NCBI GenBank assembly: GCA_029778515.1
Contig: JAKOQD010000086.1
Coordinates: 1 to 7,412 of the forward strand
Direction: 5' to 3'
Length of the DNA stretch: 7,412 nt
Source of the DNA: Actinomycetes bacterium
GTDB lineage: Bacteria > Actinomycetota > Actinomycetes > Propionibacteriales > Propionibacteriaceae
Shown here: piece after piece, positions 1-5,878 of the stretch
How the letters are laid out: each line of letters opens with the position of its first letter
Position numbering within the stretch: position 1 is the stretch's first letter
Program-made: the position numbers and the translations under genes
Notes under the pieces: model-generated
What the model was told of the DNA's origin: nothing
Databases searched by the model: none
The model's input: only the letters and a program-made list of their open reading frames with translations

Positions 1-485
1 AACAGCCCACCCAAGCGGACGCCGGAGGTCGCGTCCACCATCTCGGCCAAGCGGACGGCGTCCAATGGTTCGGCGCCGATTCGGCGCATGCCCGTGTCGA
101 TCTTGAGGTGCAACTCGGCCACCACGCCTTGGCGGACGGCGGCGTCCGCAGCCTCGACGATGGATGCCGCGTCCACCACGCAGAGCGCCACACCGGCCGC
201 CACCGCAGCCTCGACTTCGGGACCGCGCGCCACCGACAGCTTGAGAATCGGTAGTTCAATGTCGGACGCGCGCAGCTCGAGCGCTTCAGCGACGGTCGCC
301 ACTCCCAGCCAGTCGGCCGCGCCAGTGGCTTCGATCATCTGGCTGACGGCCACCGCGCCGTGCCCATAGGCGTTCGCCTTGACCGCCACCAGCACCTGGC
401 GATCGCCGACCCGTCCGCGAATCGCGGACAGATTCGCCTGGATTTGGTCGAGCCGGGTGGTGGCGAGCGTGGGCGGCGCGAGCAT
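1..485 (-). CDS. alr: Alanine racemase, N-terminal 161 codons (truncated by window edge)
   Basis: PLP-dependent racemase interconverting L- and D-alanine in the cytoplasm, supplying D-alanine for peptidoglycan. The visible part is the start of the TIM-barrel domain. The motif VAVKANAYGHG carries the PLP-binding lysine (K36). HLKIDTGMRRIG holds K128 and R135, matching the carbamylated lysine and the arginine that contacts PLP in well-studied alanine racemases. The catalytic tyrosine of the C-terminal domain would lie beyond the left edge. The ATG at 485 is preceded by GGGGAG with a 6-base spacer; that ribosome site covers the last codons of the sulfurtransferase gene, whose stop is only 3 bases upstream, so the two are probably co-transcribed. 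The reading frame is open to the edge with no lesion. Family assignment is very secure; whether the role is biosynthetic or catabolic cannot be told. Confidence 0.95.
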   Translation of the reverse strand, partial: MLAPPTLATTRLDQIQANLSAIRGRVGDRQVLVAVKANAYGHGAVAVSQMIEATGAADWLGVATVAEALELRASDIELPILKLSVARGPEVEAAVAAGVALCVVDAASIVEAADAAVRQGVVAELHLKIDTGMRRIGAEPLDAVRLAEMVDATSGVRLGGL

Positions 486-488
486 CGG

Positions 489-1376
489 TTACTCCCCGGT
501 CGCGATCGGACGCTCCGGGTCGGCCGACCATCCCGACCAGGACGGCGGGTATAGCGCCGCCTCGATGCCAAGAGCGGCCAACGCCAGCATCGTCTGGGCT
601 GCGGAGACTCCGGAACCGCAATAGACGGCGATTCGGTTGCCAGTTGGTAGATCCCGGCCTCCGCCGGGATGACGGAGGGTGGGTTCAGACCCGTCGACGG
701 GCTCAGGGTGGGTTAGCTTTCGTAGTTCATCGTCGGACGGCAACAGTCCATTGGCGTCCCAGAGCAGGCCCACGGGACGATTGATCGCACCAGGGATGTG
801 ACCGGGTTTCGGGTCGATCGGCTCCACCTCGCCGCGGAACCGCTCGGGAGCGCGGACGTCGATCAGCACGCCGTCGAAAGCGGCCACCTCATCCGCGGTC
901 AGCGTGGGCAGGTGCCCAACGGTCAGCCGCAGTTGGGTGGGTTCCACCGCAGGCGCCGCGCCGCTGACCAACTCGCCCCCGGCGGCCGTCCAGGCCTTCA
1001 CGCCGCCGTCGAGCACCCGCACCGACAAACCAGCCCAGCGCAGCACCCACCACGCGCGACCGGCGGCAAACGATCCGGGCTCGTCGTAGACCACGACCGG
1101 CAGCTCCGGCTCGATCCCGAGTGCCCCCAACCCGGCCGCCAGCTGATCCGCGTCCGGCAAGGGATGTCGGCCGAGCAGCGGGTCGGTGAGCGGTCCGGTC
1201 AGCACAGCCTCCAGGTCGAGGAACCGGGCACCGGGCAGGTGTCCGTCCAGGAAGCGCTGGTAGCCCGCGTCGTGGGGCTCGCCCAAACGCCACCGCACGT
1301 CCAGCAACTGAGCGCCGGCACGCATCGCGTCCGGGAGTTCGCTGATGCTGACCAGAACCTCGCTACGAGTGGACAC
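489..1376 (-). CDS. sseA: Two-domain sulfurtransferase (rhodanese family, 3-mercaptopyruvate type)
   Basis: A 295-residue tandem rhodanese protein that moves a sulfane sulfur from 3-mercaptopyruvate or thiosulfate to an acceptor in the cytoplasm. The inactive N-terminal domain spans about residues 8-140 (LLDVRW, DGHLPGA, VVVYDEP, VRVLDGGVKAW). The catalytic domain spans about 157-295 (LIDVRAPERFRGE, GHIPGAINRP, VYCGSGVSA). The catalytic cysteine is C253; the loop CGSGV is closer to mercaptopyruvate sulfurtransferases than to the CRKGV loop of classical rhodaneses. The GTG start at 1376 lies 9 bases after the bkdC stop and is weakly supported by AGG. Oddity: residues 222-247, just before the active-site strand, are translated from dispersed repeat DNA and have a composition unlike the rest (THPEPVDG, RHPGGGRD). 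They replace the short loop expected there, so activity may be altered, though the frame and all key motifs are intact. Thiosulfate specificity cannot be excluded. Confidence 0.9.
   Translation of the reverse strand: MSTRSEVLVSISELPDAMRAGAQLLDVRWRLGEPHDAGYQRFLDGHLPGARFLDLEAVLTGPLTDPLLGRHPLPDADQLAAGLGALGIEPELPVVVYDEPGSFAAGRAWWVLRWAGLSVRVLDGGVKAWTAAGGELVSGAAPAVEPTQLRLTVGHLPTLTADEVAAFDGVLIDVRAPERFRGEVEPIDPKPGHIPGAINRPVGLLWDANGLLPSDDELRKLTHPEPVDGSEPTLRHPGGGRDLPTGNRIAVYCGSGVSAAQTMLALAALGIEAALYPPSWSGWSADPERPIATGE
492..497 (-). promoter_or_regulatory. Ribosome binding site of alr
   Basis: GGGGAG on the minus strand, 6 bases before the ATG at 485. It overlaps the final codons of the preceding sulfurtransferase gene, implying translation of alr from the same message. 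It fixes the alr start. Confidence 0.7.
649..673. repeat. Dispersed palindromic repeat, copy 1 (inside sulfurtransferase gene)
   Basis: Perfect 8-bp arms ATCCCGGC (651-658) and GCCGGGAT (663-670) around a CTCC loop, followed by GAC. It differs at one base from copies 2 and 3. It lies wholly within coding sequence and is read on the minus strand as RHPGGGRD. Its structure resembles the short dispersed palindromes (dRS3-like) that yield VIPAQAGIS-type peptides in many bacterial proteins. Confidence 0.85.
676..714. repeat. Second repeat module: 12-bp palindrome between 10-bp direct repeats
   Basis: The direct repeat AGGGTGGGTT at 676-685 and again at 705-714 encloses 19 bases that contain the perfect palindrome CCCGTCGACGGG (690-701). 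The module begins 2 bases after copy 1 of the dispersed palindrome and is also inside the sulfurtransferase gene, translated as THPEPVDGSEPTLR. It resembles another widespread bacterial dispersed repeat whose usual form reads like CCTGAGCCTGTCGAAGG. Confidence 0.7.
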
Positions 1377-1385
1377 GCCTGAACT

Positions 1386-2885
1386 CTAGAACAACAGCGA
1401 CAGCCCGGGCTCGGCCATGATCGTGGCGACGTCGGCCAGGAACTTCGAGGCGGCCTCGCCGTCCACCAGTCGATGGTCGAAAGTGAGCGAAACCATGCAG
1501 ACCGAGCGCGGCACGATCCGCTCCTCGTCGCCCGTGCCGACCACCCACGGCTTTCGCCGCACTGTGCCCAGGCACATGATCGCGGCCTCGCCCTCGTTGA
1601 GGATCGGCGTACCGCCGTCCACCCCGAAGACACCGACGTTCGTGATCGTGAACGTGCCGGACGCGAGGTCGCCGGGCTGGACGCGTCCCTCCTTGGCCAC
1701 CGCGACCATCTGATTCAACGCCTGCGCAAGCTCGAGCAGGTTCATCCGGTCAGCGCCCTTGATGTTCGGCACCACCAGACCGCGCGGAGTCGCGGCAGCG
1801 ATGCCGAGGTTGACCGCGCCGTGCAGCACGATCTCATCGGTCGCCTCGTCGTAGCCGGAGTTGATGGACGGGTTGCGCGCGATCGCCATGCAGGCCGCCT
1901 TCGCGAACACCAGGAGCGGTGAAACCCGTAGTCCGGTGAACTCGCGGCGTGACTTCAGGGTCTCCAGCAGTTCCATCGTGCCGGTCACGTCGGCCTCGAC
2001 CATCGCGGTCGCTTGCGGCACCTTGAGCGACTCGGTCATCGTGCGGAACATCTGGCGCTGGACGCCGCGCAGCGGCACCCGACGATCGGCGGACGGTCCG
2101 CCGGCCGCAGCCACCACGTCCTCAGCCGTGATCGTGCCACCCGGACCGGTGCCCTCAATGCCGTTCAGGTCGATACCCAGGTCGCGCGCGATCCGGCGCA
2201 CCGGCGGCTTGGCGCGCGGCGGGCCGTCCGGTGGGGTCGCGGCCGGCGGACGTCCTGGCGGCGGCAGGTGCGCCCCGGACGGCTGCGCGCTCACCCGGCT
2301 GGTCGGCGTGACTTCGTCCACGCGGCGCGAAACCGGGTTCGCAGTGTCGTACGACTCTTGCACCTGGTCGGTCTCCGGCACGGCGACCACGCCCGGCCCC
2401 TTGCGCGGACGGCGGGCGACCGCTCCCGGCTTGACCCCGTAGCCGACCAGCATAGCGCCGGACTGGGCGGGTGGTTCGGTGGGCTTATCGGTGGCAGCAA
2501 CCGGCACTTCGCCGAGTTCGTCCTGGATGTTGCCGGTGACCGCGGCGGTTTCGGTGGTTGGCGTGGCTTCGGAGATCCCGGCCTGCGCCGGGATGACGTT
2601 GGGCTGGGACGCCGGGATGACGGTGGGCTGGGACGATTCCTGAGCCTCGCCGGCATCGCCAATGCGGATGATCGGCGTCCCCACCTCGACGGTGTCGCCC
2701 TCGGCGACCAGGATCGCCGACACCACGCCCGCGTGCGGCGAAGGCAGTTCGACCAGCGATTTGGCGGTCTCGATCTCCAGCAGGATGTCGTTCACGGCCA
2801 CCGTGTCGCCGACCGCGACCTTCCAGGACACGATCTCAGCCTCGAGCAGGCCCTCACCGGGGTCGGGCAGTTTGAACTCGCGCAT
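1386..2885 (-). CDS. bkdC: Dihydrolipoyl acyltransferase E2 of branched-chain 2-oxo acid dehydrogenase
   Basis: The core of the complex: it carries the acyl group from E1 on a lipoyl arm and transfers it to CoA. In 499 residues, a single lipoyl domain (1-76) has the lipoylated lysine K42 in EIETAKSLVE. A long Pro/Ala/Thr-rich linker (about 77-225) contains the LVGYG patch near 145-149. The peripheral subunit-binding domain is at about 224-260 (RRIARDLGIDL, GTGPGG), and the catalytic domain at 268-499 ends with the active-site motif FDHRLVDG (H471, D475). The ATG at 2885 has AAGGAAG upstream, overlapping the bkdB stop 10 bases away; in-frame codons further upstream belong to bkdB territory. 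Residues 87-105 come from inserted repeat DNA (VIPASQPN, VIPAQAGIS) placed where the linker can absorb it. Branched-chain rather than pyruvate specificity is inferred from the heteromeric E1 next door, since actinobacterial pyruvate dehydrogenase normally uses the homodimeric AceE. Confidence 0.93.
   Translation of the reverse strand: MREFKLPDPGEGLLEAEIVSWKVAVGDTVAVNDILLEIETAKSLVELPSPHAGVVSAILVAEGDTVEVGTPIIRIGDAGEAQESSQPTVIPASQPNVIPAQAGISEATPTTETAAVTGNIQDELGEVPVAATDKPTEPPAQSGAMLVGYGVKPGAVARRPRKGPGVVAVPETDQVQESYDTANPVSRRVDEVTPTSRVSAQPSGAHLPPPGRPPAATPPDGPPRAKPPVRRIARDLGIDLNGIEGTGPGGTITAEDVVAAAGGPSADRRVPLRGVQRQMFRTMTESLKVPQATAMVEADVTGTMELLETLKSRREFTGLRVSPLLVFAKAACMAIARNPSINSGYDEATDEIVLHGAVNLGIAAATPRGLVVPNIKGADRMNLLELAQALNQMVAVAKEGRVQPGDLASGTFTITNVGVFGVDGGTPILNEGEAAIMCLGTVRRKPWVVGTGDEERIVPRSVCMVSLTFDHRLVDGEAASKFLADVATIMAEPGLSLLF
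2572..2597. repeat. Dispersed palindromic repeat, copy 2 (inside bkdC linker)
   Basis: Core ATCCCGGC (2575-2582), loop CTGC, GCCGGGAT (2587-2594). The 26 bases are identical to copy 3. On the minus strand it is translated as VIPAQAGIS, in a different frame from copy 1. It sits in the disordered linker of E2. Confidence 0.88.
2587..2634. repeat. 24-bp tandem duplication growing from repeat copy 2
   Basis: Units 2587-2610 and 2611-2634 differ at a single base (T/G at unit position 14). The first unit begins with the right arm of the palindrome. Because 24 is a multiple of three the bkdC frame is kept, giving the peptide repeat SQPTVIPA/SQPNVIPA. Near-identity suggests a recent duplication. Confidence 0.9.
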
Positions 2886-2895
2886 CACAGCTTCC

Positions 2896-3876
2896 TTAGT
2901 AGGCCAGCGAACGGTCGACCGCGTCCAACACCCGATCGAGATCGGGCAGGTAGCCATCTTCGACCCGGCTGGGCGGATAGGGAAGGTCATAGCCGGTCAC
3001 ACGTAGCACGGGAGCCTGCAGATCGTAGAAGCATTCGGCCTGAATCCGGGCGGCCAGTTCGGCGCCGAGCCCCAACGTGCCGACGGCTTCGTGGACGACG
3101 ATCGCGCGTCCCGTCCGCCTTACCGAGTCGAAGATCGTCGCATCGTCCAGCGGCGAGAGCGAGCGCAGGTCCACCACTTCAAGGTTGCGGCCCTCATCGG
3201 CAGCGGCGACGGCGGCCTCCACACAGGTGCGCACCATCGGGCCGTAGCTGAGCAGGGTCGCGTCCGCGCCCGGCTTGACCACTCGCGCCTGGTAGAGCGA
3301 CGGCGGGGCTGATTCGCCGTCCGGGTCGACCTCGCCCTTCTCGTGGTAGCGGCGCTTGGGCTCGAAGAAGATCACCGGATCATCGGCTGCGATCGCCTGC
3401 TGGATCATCCAGTAGGCGTCGGACGGGTTGGACGGCGTCACGACCTTAAGCCCGGGTGTGTGCGCGAAGTAGGCCTCCGGCGATTCGGAGTGGTGCTCGA
3501 TCGCGCCGATGCCACCGCCATACGGAATCCGGACGACCATCGGGACGCTCAGGCGTCCGTGCGAGCGGAAGCGCAGCCGCGACACCTGCGAGACAATCTG
3601 GTCGAACGCCGGATAGACGAAGCCGTCGAACTGGATCTCCACCACCGGCCGGTAGCCGCGCAGCGCCATCCCGACCGCAGTGCCGACGATGCCCGACTCG
3701 GCCAGCGGGGAGTCGACCACGCGGTCGCGTCCGAACTCGGCCTGGAGGCCCTCGGTCACCCGGAAGACGCCGCCGAGCTTGCCGATGTCCTCACCGGCCA
3801 GAAGCACCTTCGGATCGGCGCCCAGCGCGCGGCGCAGGCCCGCGTTCAGCGCCTTGGCCATGGTCATGTTGGTCAT
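2896..3876 (-). CDS. bkdB: Branched-chain 2-oxo acid dehydrogenase E1 component, beta subunit
   Basis: Beta chain of the alpha2-beta2 thiamine-diphosphate-dependent E1 decarboxylase. Its 326 residues are the normal family length. LLAGEDIGKLGGVFRVTEGL starts the pyrimidine-binding domain; DSPLAESGIVG holds the conserved glutamate E60 that activates the cofactor; GIGAIEHHSESPEAYFAHTPG (H128, H129) is the active-site loop facing the alpha subunit. The C-terminal transketolase-like domain begins near residue 197, with VVDLRSLSPLDD and VVHEAVGTLGLGAE. The ATG at 3876 overlaps the bkdA stop by 4 bases (ATGA), which suggests translational coupling and balanced subunit production. The frame stays open far upstream, but there it reads through bkdA out of frame, so the overlap ATG is the sensible start; a second ATG three codons on is possible. 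No lesion is seen. Confidence 0.95.
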   Translation of the reverse strand: MTNMTMAKALNAGLRRALGADPKVLLAGEDIGKLGGVFRVTEGLQAEFGRDRVVDSPLAESGIVGTAVGMALRGYRPVVEIQFDGFVYPAFDQIVSQVSRLRFRSHGRLSVPMVVRIPYGGGIGAIEHHSESPEAYFAHTPGLKVVTPSNPSDAYWMIQQAIAADDPVIFFEPKRRYHEKGEVDPDGESAPPSLYQARVVKPGADATLLSYGPMVRTCVEAAVAAADEGRNLEVVDLRSLSPLDDATIFDSVRRTGRAIVVHEAVGTLGLGAELAARIQAECFYDLQAPVLRVTGYDLPYPPSRVEDGYLPDLDRVLDAVDRSLAY

Positions 3877-5096
3877 CGCACGCCCCCTGAACCCACGCCA
3901 TCGGAGAACGACTCCTCGTACGCGAGGTACTCCTCGCGCTGTCGGTGCAGCAGGTCGGGGGTGTCGGCGTAGACGCGTCCCCACATCTCGGCTAGCTGGG
4001 GTTCGGGCAACGACACGCAGCCGGCGCGCAGCCGCTCGGCGAGGGCGTCCGATTCCGCGGCGAGCGCGTCCAGCCAAGCCTGGTCGATCGCCCCGGACGC
4101 GAGCAGGTAGGCCTGCACGCGCGCGAGCGGGTCCTTGGCGCGCCACTCGTCGAGCTCGGCGGCGAGCCGGTACTTGGTGGGGTCGTCGGACGTGGTGTGC
4201 GCGCCCATGCGATACGTGTAGGCCTCGATCAGCGTCGGGCCCTCGCCTCGACGGGCGCGGTCCAAGGCCCAGTCGGTGACCGCCTTGACTGCGAGGACAT
4301 CGTTGCCGTCCACCCGGACGCCGGGGAACCCGAAGCCGGAAGCTCGCCGGTACAGCGGGATCTTCGACTGCAGCTTGATCGGCTCCGAGATCGCCCACTG
4401 GTTGTTCTGGCAGAAGAAGACCACCGGCGCGGCATACGAGGCGGCGAAGATGAAGGCCTCGTTCACGTCGCCCTGGCTGGTGGCACCGTCGCCGAAGTAG
4501 ACCACTGCAGCGCCGTCGTCGGCCGGGTCTTGGTTGCCCACGAGCCCGTCCCGCTGCATGGCCATGGCCATGCCGACGGCGTGCAGGGTCTGGGTGCCGA
4601 TCACGAACGAGTAGAGGTGAAAGCGCTTGTCAGCCGAATCCCAATCGACCATCGCCGTGCCTCGGAAGGTGCCGAGCAGTTCGAGCGGATCGATGCCGAC
4701 GCACCAGGCCACGCCATGCTCGCGGTAGGAAGGAAGGATCTCGTCGGGTGCCCTGGTCGCGCGGGCCGAGCCGACCTGGGCCGCCTCCTGACCAAGCATC
4801 GGCGGCCAGAGCCCGAGCTCGCCCTTGCGCTGCAGCGCGGTGGCCTCGGTGTCGATCCGCCTGGCCAGCACCATGTCGCGCAGATAGCCAGCGACCTCTT
4901 CATCGGTGCCGGTGAATGCGAAGTCGGGGTGCTCGACGCGGCGTCCGGACGGATCGAGCAGCTGGATCGGCACGTCGCCGCCAACCATTGCGGGGTTGAG
5001 CCCGTCCGGGCCGAGGCTGGTGGCGGGATCTCCGCTGCTCGCCTCGGCCCGACGGTTTGGGCTCGCGGAATGGGTGTTGCTCGCGGGCTCGGTCAA
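3873..5096 (-). CDS. bkdA: Branched-chain 2-oxo acid dehydrogenase E1 component, alpha subunit
   Basis: Alpha chain of E1; with BkdB it decarboxylates the 2-oxo acids of valine, leucine and isoleucine and passes the acyl group to the lipoyl arm of BkdC. It has 407 residues. The thiamine-diphosphate motif starts at GDG (202-204) in VVYFGDGATSQGDVNEAF and ends at QNNQWAIS (N231, N232). The loop YRMGAHTTSDDPTKYR contains the active-site histidine H300 and the serine region phosphorylated in mitochondrial homologues. PMLGQEAAQVG and LPSYREHGVA are further E1 alpha signatures. The TTG start at 5096 is chosen for its AGGAG box 6 bases upstream and the promoter just beyond. The first 36 residues are polar and look disordered, so an ATG at 4988 (MVGGDVP) is the alternative but lacks a clear ribosome site. 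First gene of the operon. Pyruvate as substrate cannot be excluded from sequence alone. Confidence 0.95.
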   Translation of the reverse strand: MTEPASNTHSASPNRRAEASSGDPATSLGPDGLNPAMVGGDVPIQLLDPSGRRVEHPDFAFTGTDEEVAGYLRDMVLARRIDTEATALQRKGELGLWPPMLGQEAAQVGSARATRAPDEILPSYREHGVAWCVGIDPLELLGTFRGTAMVDWDSADKRFHLYSFVIGTQTLHAVGMAMAMQRDGLVGNQDPADDGAAVVYFGDGATSQGDVNEAFIFAASYAAPVVFFCQNNQWAISEPIKLQSKIPLYRRASGFGFPGVRVDGNDVLAVKAVTDWALDRARRGEGPTLIEAYTYRMGAHTTSDDPTKYRLAAELDEWRAKDPLARVQAYLLASGAIDQAWLDALAAESDALAERLRAGCVSLPEPQLAEMWGRVYADTPDLLHRQREEYLAYEESFSDGVGSGGVR

Positions 5097-5100
5097 CGGG

Positions 5101-5107
5101 CTCTCCT
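5101..5107 (-). promoter_or_regulatory. Ribosome binding site of bkdA (supports TTG start)
   Basis: AGGAGAG on the minus strand; AGGAG (5107-5103) is 6 bases from the TTG at 5096. This strong site is the main reason to accept the rare TTG codon over the downstream ATG. Confidence 0.7.
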
Positions 5108-5133
5108 GGTGGCTGACGCTCCTTGGTTCATCT

Positions 5134-5163
5134 AACTTACGGTTACGTAACCATAGGTGTCAA
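5134..5163 (-). promoter_or_regulatory. Candidate housekeeping promoter of the bkd operon
   Basis: On the minus strand a perfect TTGACA (5163-5158) is followed after 18 bases by TAAGTT (5139-5134), a weak -10 box keeping T1, A2 and T6 of the consensus. The predicted start of transcription near 5127 would give a leader of roughly 30 bases that includes the bkdA ribosome site. Position, spacing and the perfect -35 support it; the -10 box is the weak point. Confidence 0.55.
5137..5152. promoter_or_regulatory. Candidate operator: two nested palindromes in the bkd promoter spacer
   Basis: GGTTACGTAACC (5141-5152) is a perfect 12-bp palindrome. It overlaps a second dyad, TTACG-N4-CGTAA (5137-5150), with centres 3 bp apart. 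Both lie between or on the -35 and -10 boxes of the bkdA promoter, where a bound dimer (for example a TetR-family repressor, which often binds such sites) would block RNA polymerase. No regulator gene is in the window, so the protein is unknown. Confidence 0.55.
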
Positions 5164-5307
5164 TGCTTGAGCCAGCCTGCCAGCCGGTACGCGTACACCC
5201 ACACACAGGCCCGCACGCCAGAATCGCGTCCGGTGACTGGCTTCGCCCAATGTCACAGATCCAGAGCGCAGATCAGCTCGCCAGGCGCGTGGCTAAGGTA
5301 ATGCCGT

Positions 5308-5336
5308 CCACTACGACACCCTGTTTCACGTAGTGG
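5308..5336. promoter_or_regulatory. Inverted repeat upstream of the PPOX-like gene (operator or hairpin)
   Basis: CCACTACG (5308-5315) and CGTAGTGG (5329-5336) are perfect 8-bp arms around 13 bases; arm centres are 21 bp apart, two helical turns. It ends 35 bases before the GTG at 5372. It could be an operator for a dimeric regulator or a leader hairpin. I could not find a convincing plus-strand -35/-10 pair near it. Confidence 0.4.
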
Positions 5337-5371
5337 GACCGCTGTCGCCGAAATGGTGGGAGATTAGCCTC

Positions 5372-5818
5372 GTGAGCAGCGGACGCGAGTCCCCTGCATC
5401 CCAGCAAGCGATTGACAAGGAGACGTGGATGATCGTTCGGCCACCAGCTGGTTCGGTCTGCATGCTCACCACGCGTGCCGTCGACGGCCGGCTGCGGTCC
5501 CGTCCGGTCACCGTTTTCCACGGCGCCGACGATGCTGAGGTGACCATCTTCACCGCAGCCTCCGCCCGCAAAGTGACCGACATCTCGTCCGATCCTGCAG
5601 TCACTCTGGCTGGTCCGGTGGCGGACGGCTGGTGGTCGGCCGAGGGTTCGGCGAGCATCGACCAGGACGCGACCAGTGAGCTCGCCGCCGCCGGAATCCC
5701 GACCGCGCCCTATTCCTGCGTGCTCCGCGTCCGCCTGCAACTGGTGCGTCAGTGGACGATGCATTCGTCCCAGCCCTGGGACAACACGGTCGAGGAGTGG
5801 GAGCTCACCAGCCGCTGA
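5372..5818 (+). CDS. Pyridoxamine 5'-phosphate oxidase-like flavin-binding protein (general stress protein 26 type)
   Basis: A 148-residue split-barrel protein. Residues about 18-125 follow the pattern of the small PPOX-like/stress-protein-26 group: VCMLTTRAVDGRLRSRPVTVF, then VTIFTAASARKVTDISSDPAVTLAG, then WWSAEGSASI. The RSRPV strand and the T-K-V-x-D-I stretch are where relatives bind the flavin phosphate. Such proteins bind FMN, FAD or F420; the substrate is unknown, and a true vitamin B6 role is unlikely because the C-terminal substrate-binding region of PdxH is missing. The GTG at 5372 is preferred because GGGAG lies 9 bases upstream; a longer in-frame GTG at 5333 overlaps the inverted repeat and lacks a ribosome site. 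It is divergent from bkdA and convergent with the membrane mannosyltransferase gene, so it is probably a single-gene unit. Confidence 0.8.
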   Translation: MSSGRESPASQQAIDKETWMIVRPPAGSVCMLTTRAVDGRLRSRPVTVFHGADDAEVTIFTAASARKVTDISSDPAVTLAGPVADGWWSAEGSASIDQDATSELAAAGIPTAPYSCVLRVRLQLVRQWTMHSSQPWDNTVEEWELTSR

Positions 5819-5851
5819 CCGCTGCTTCACGTTTGCTACCGAAACCGTGAG

Positions 5852-5876
5852 CGGACGCGGCCGGAACGGCCATCCG
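5852..5876. terminator. Possible bidirectional terminator hairpin between convergent genes
   Basis: CGGA (5852-5855) pairs with TCCG (5873-5876) and GGCC (5859-5862) with GGCC (5868-5871), leaving a GGAAC loop and an internal loop of three bases against one. It sits in the 60-base gap between two converging stop codons, the expected place. There is no T-tract, as is common in high-GC actinobacteria. Confidence 0.35.
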
Positions 5877-5878
5877 AA

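Noticed and set aside
1377..1388. Terminator or promoter between bkdC and the sulfurtransferase gene
   Set aside because: Only 9 bases separate stop and start, with no hairpin or promoter boxes; read-through is more likely.
2013..3251. Long plus-strand open frame of about 412 codons
   Set aside because: It lies opposite bkdC and bkdB, has Arg/His/Pro-rich low-complexity composition and no recognisable motif. It is a GC-driven antisense shadow of genuine genes with clear catalytic motifs.
3877..4398. Upstream extension of the bkdB frame
   Set aside because: The frame is open but reads through bkdA out of frame and gives an Arg-rich sequence unlike any E1 beta N-terminus. The ATG at 3876 gives the normal family length.
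5294..5299. TAAGGT as a plus-strand -10 box for the PPOX-like gene
   Set aside because: No acceptable -35 sequence lies 16-19 bases upstream, and the hexamer alone is too common to count.
5273..5830. Minus-strand open frames opposite the PPOX-like gene
   Set aside because: Composition is shadow-like and no family motif is seen, whereas the plus strand shows a coherent flavin-binding barrel protein with a ribosome site.
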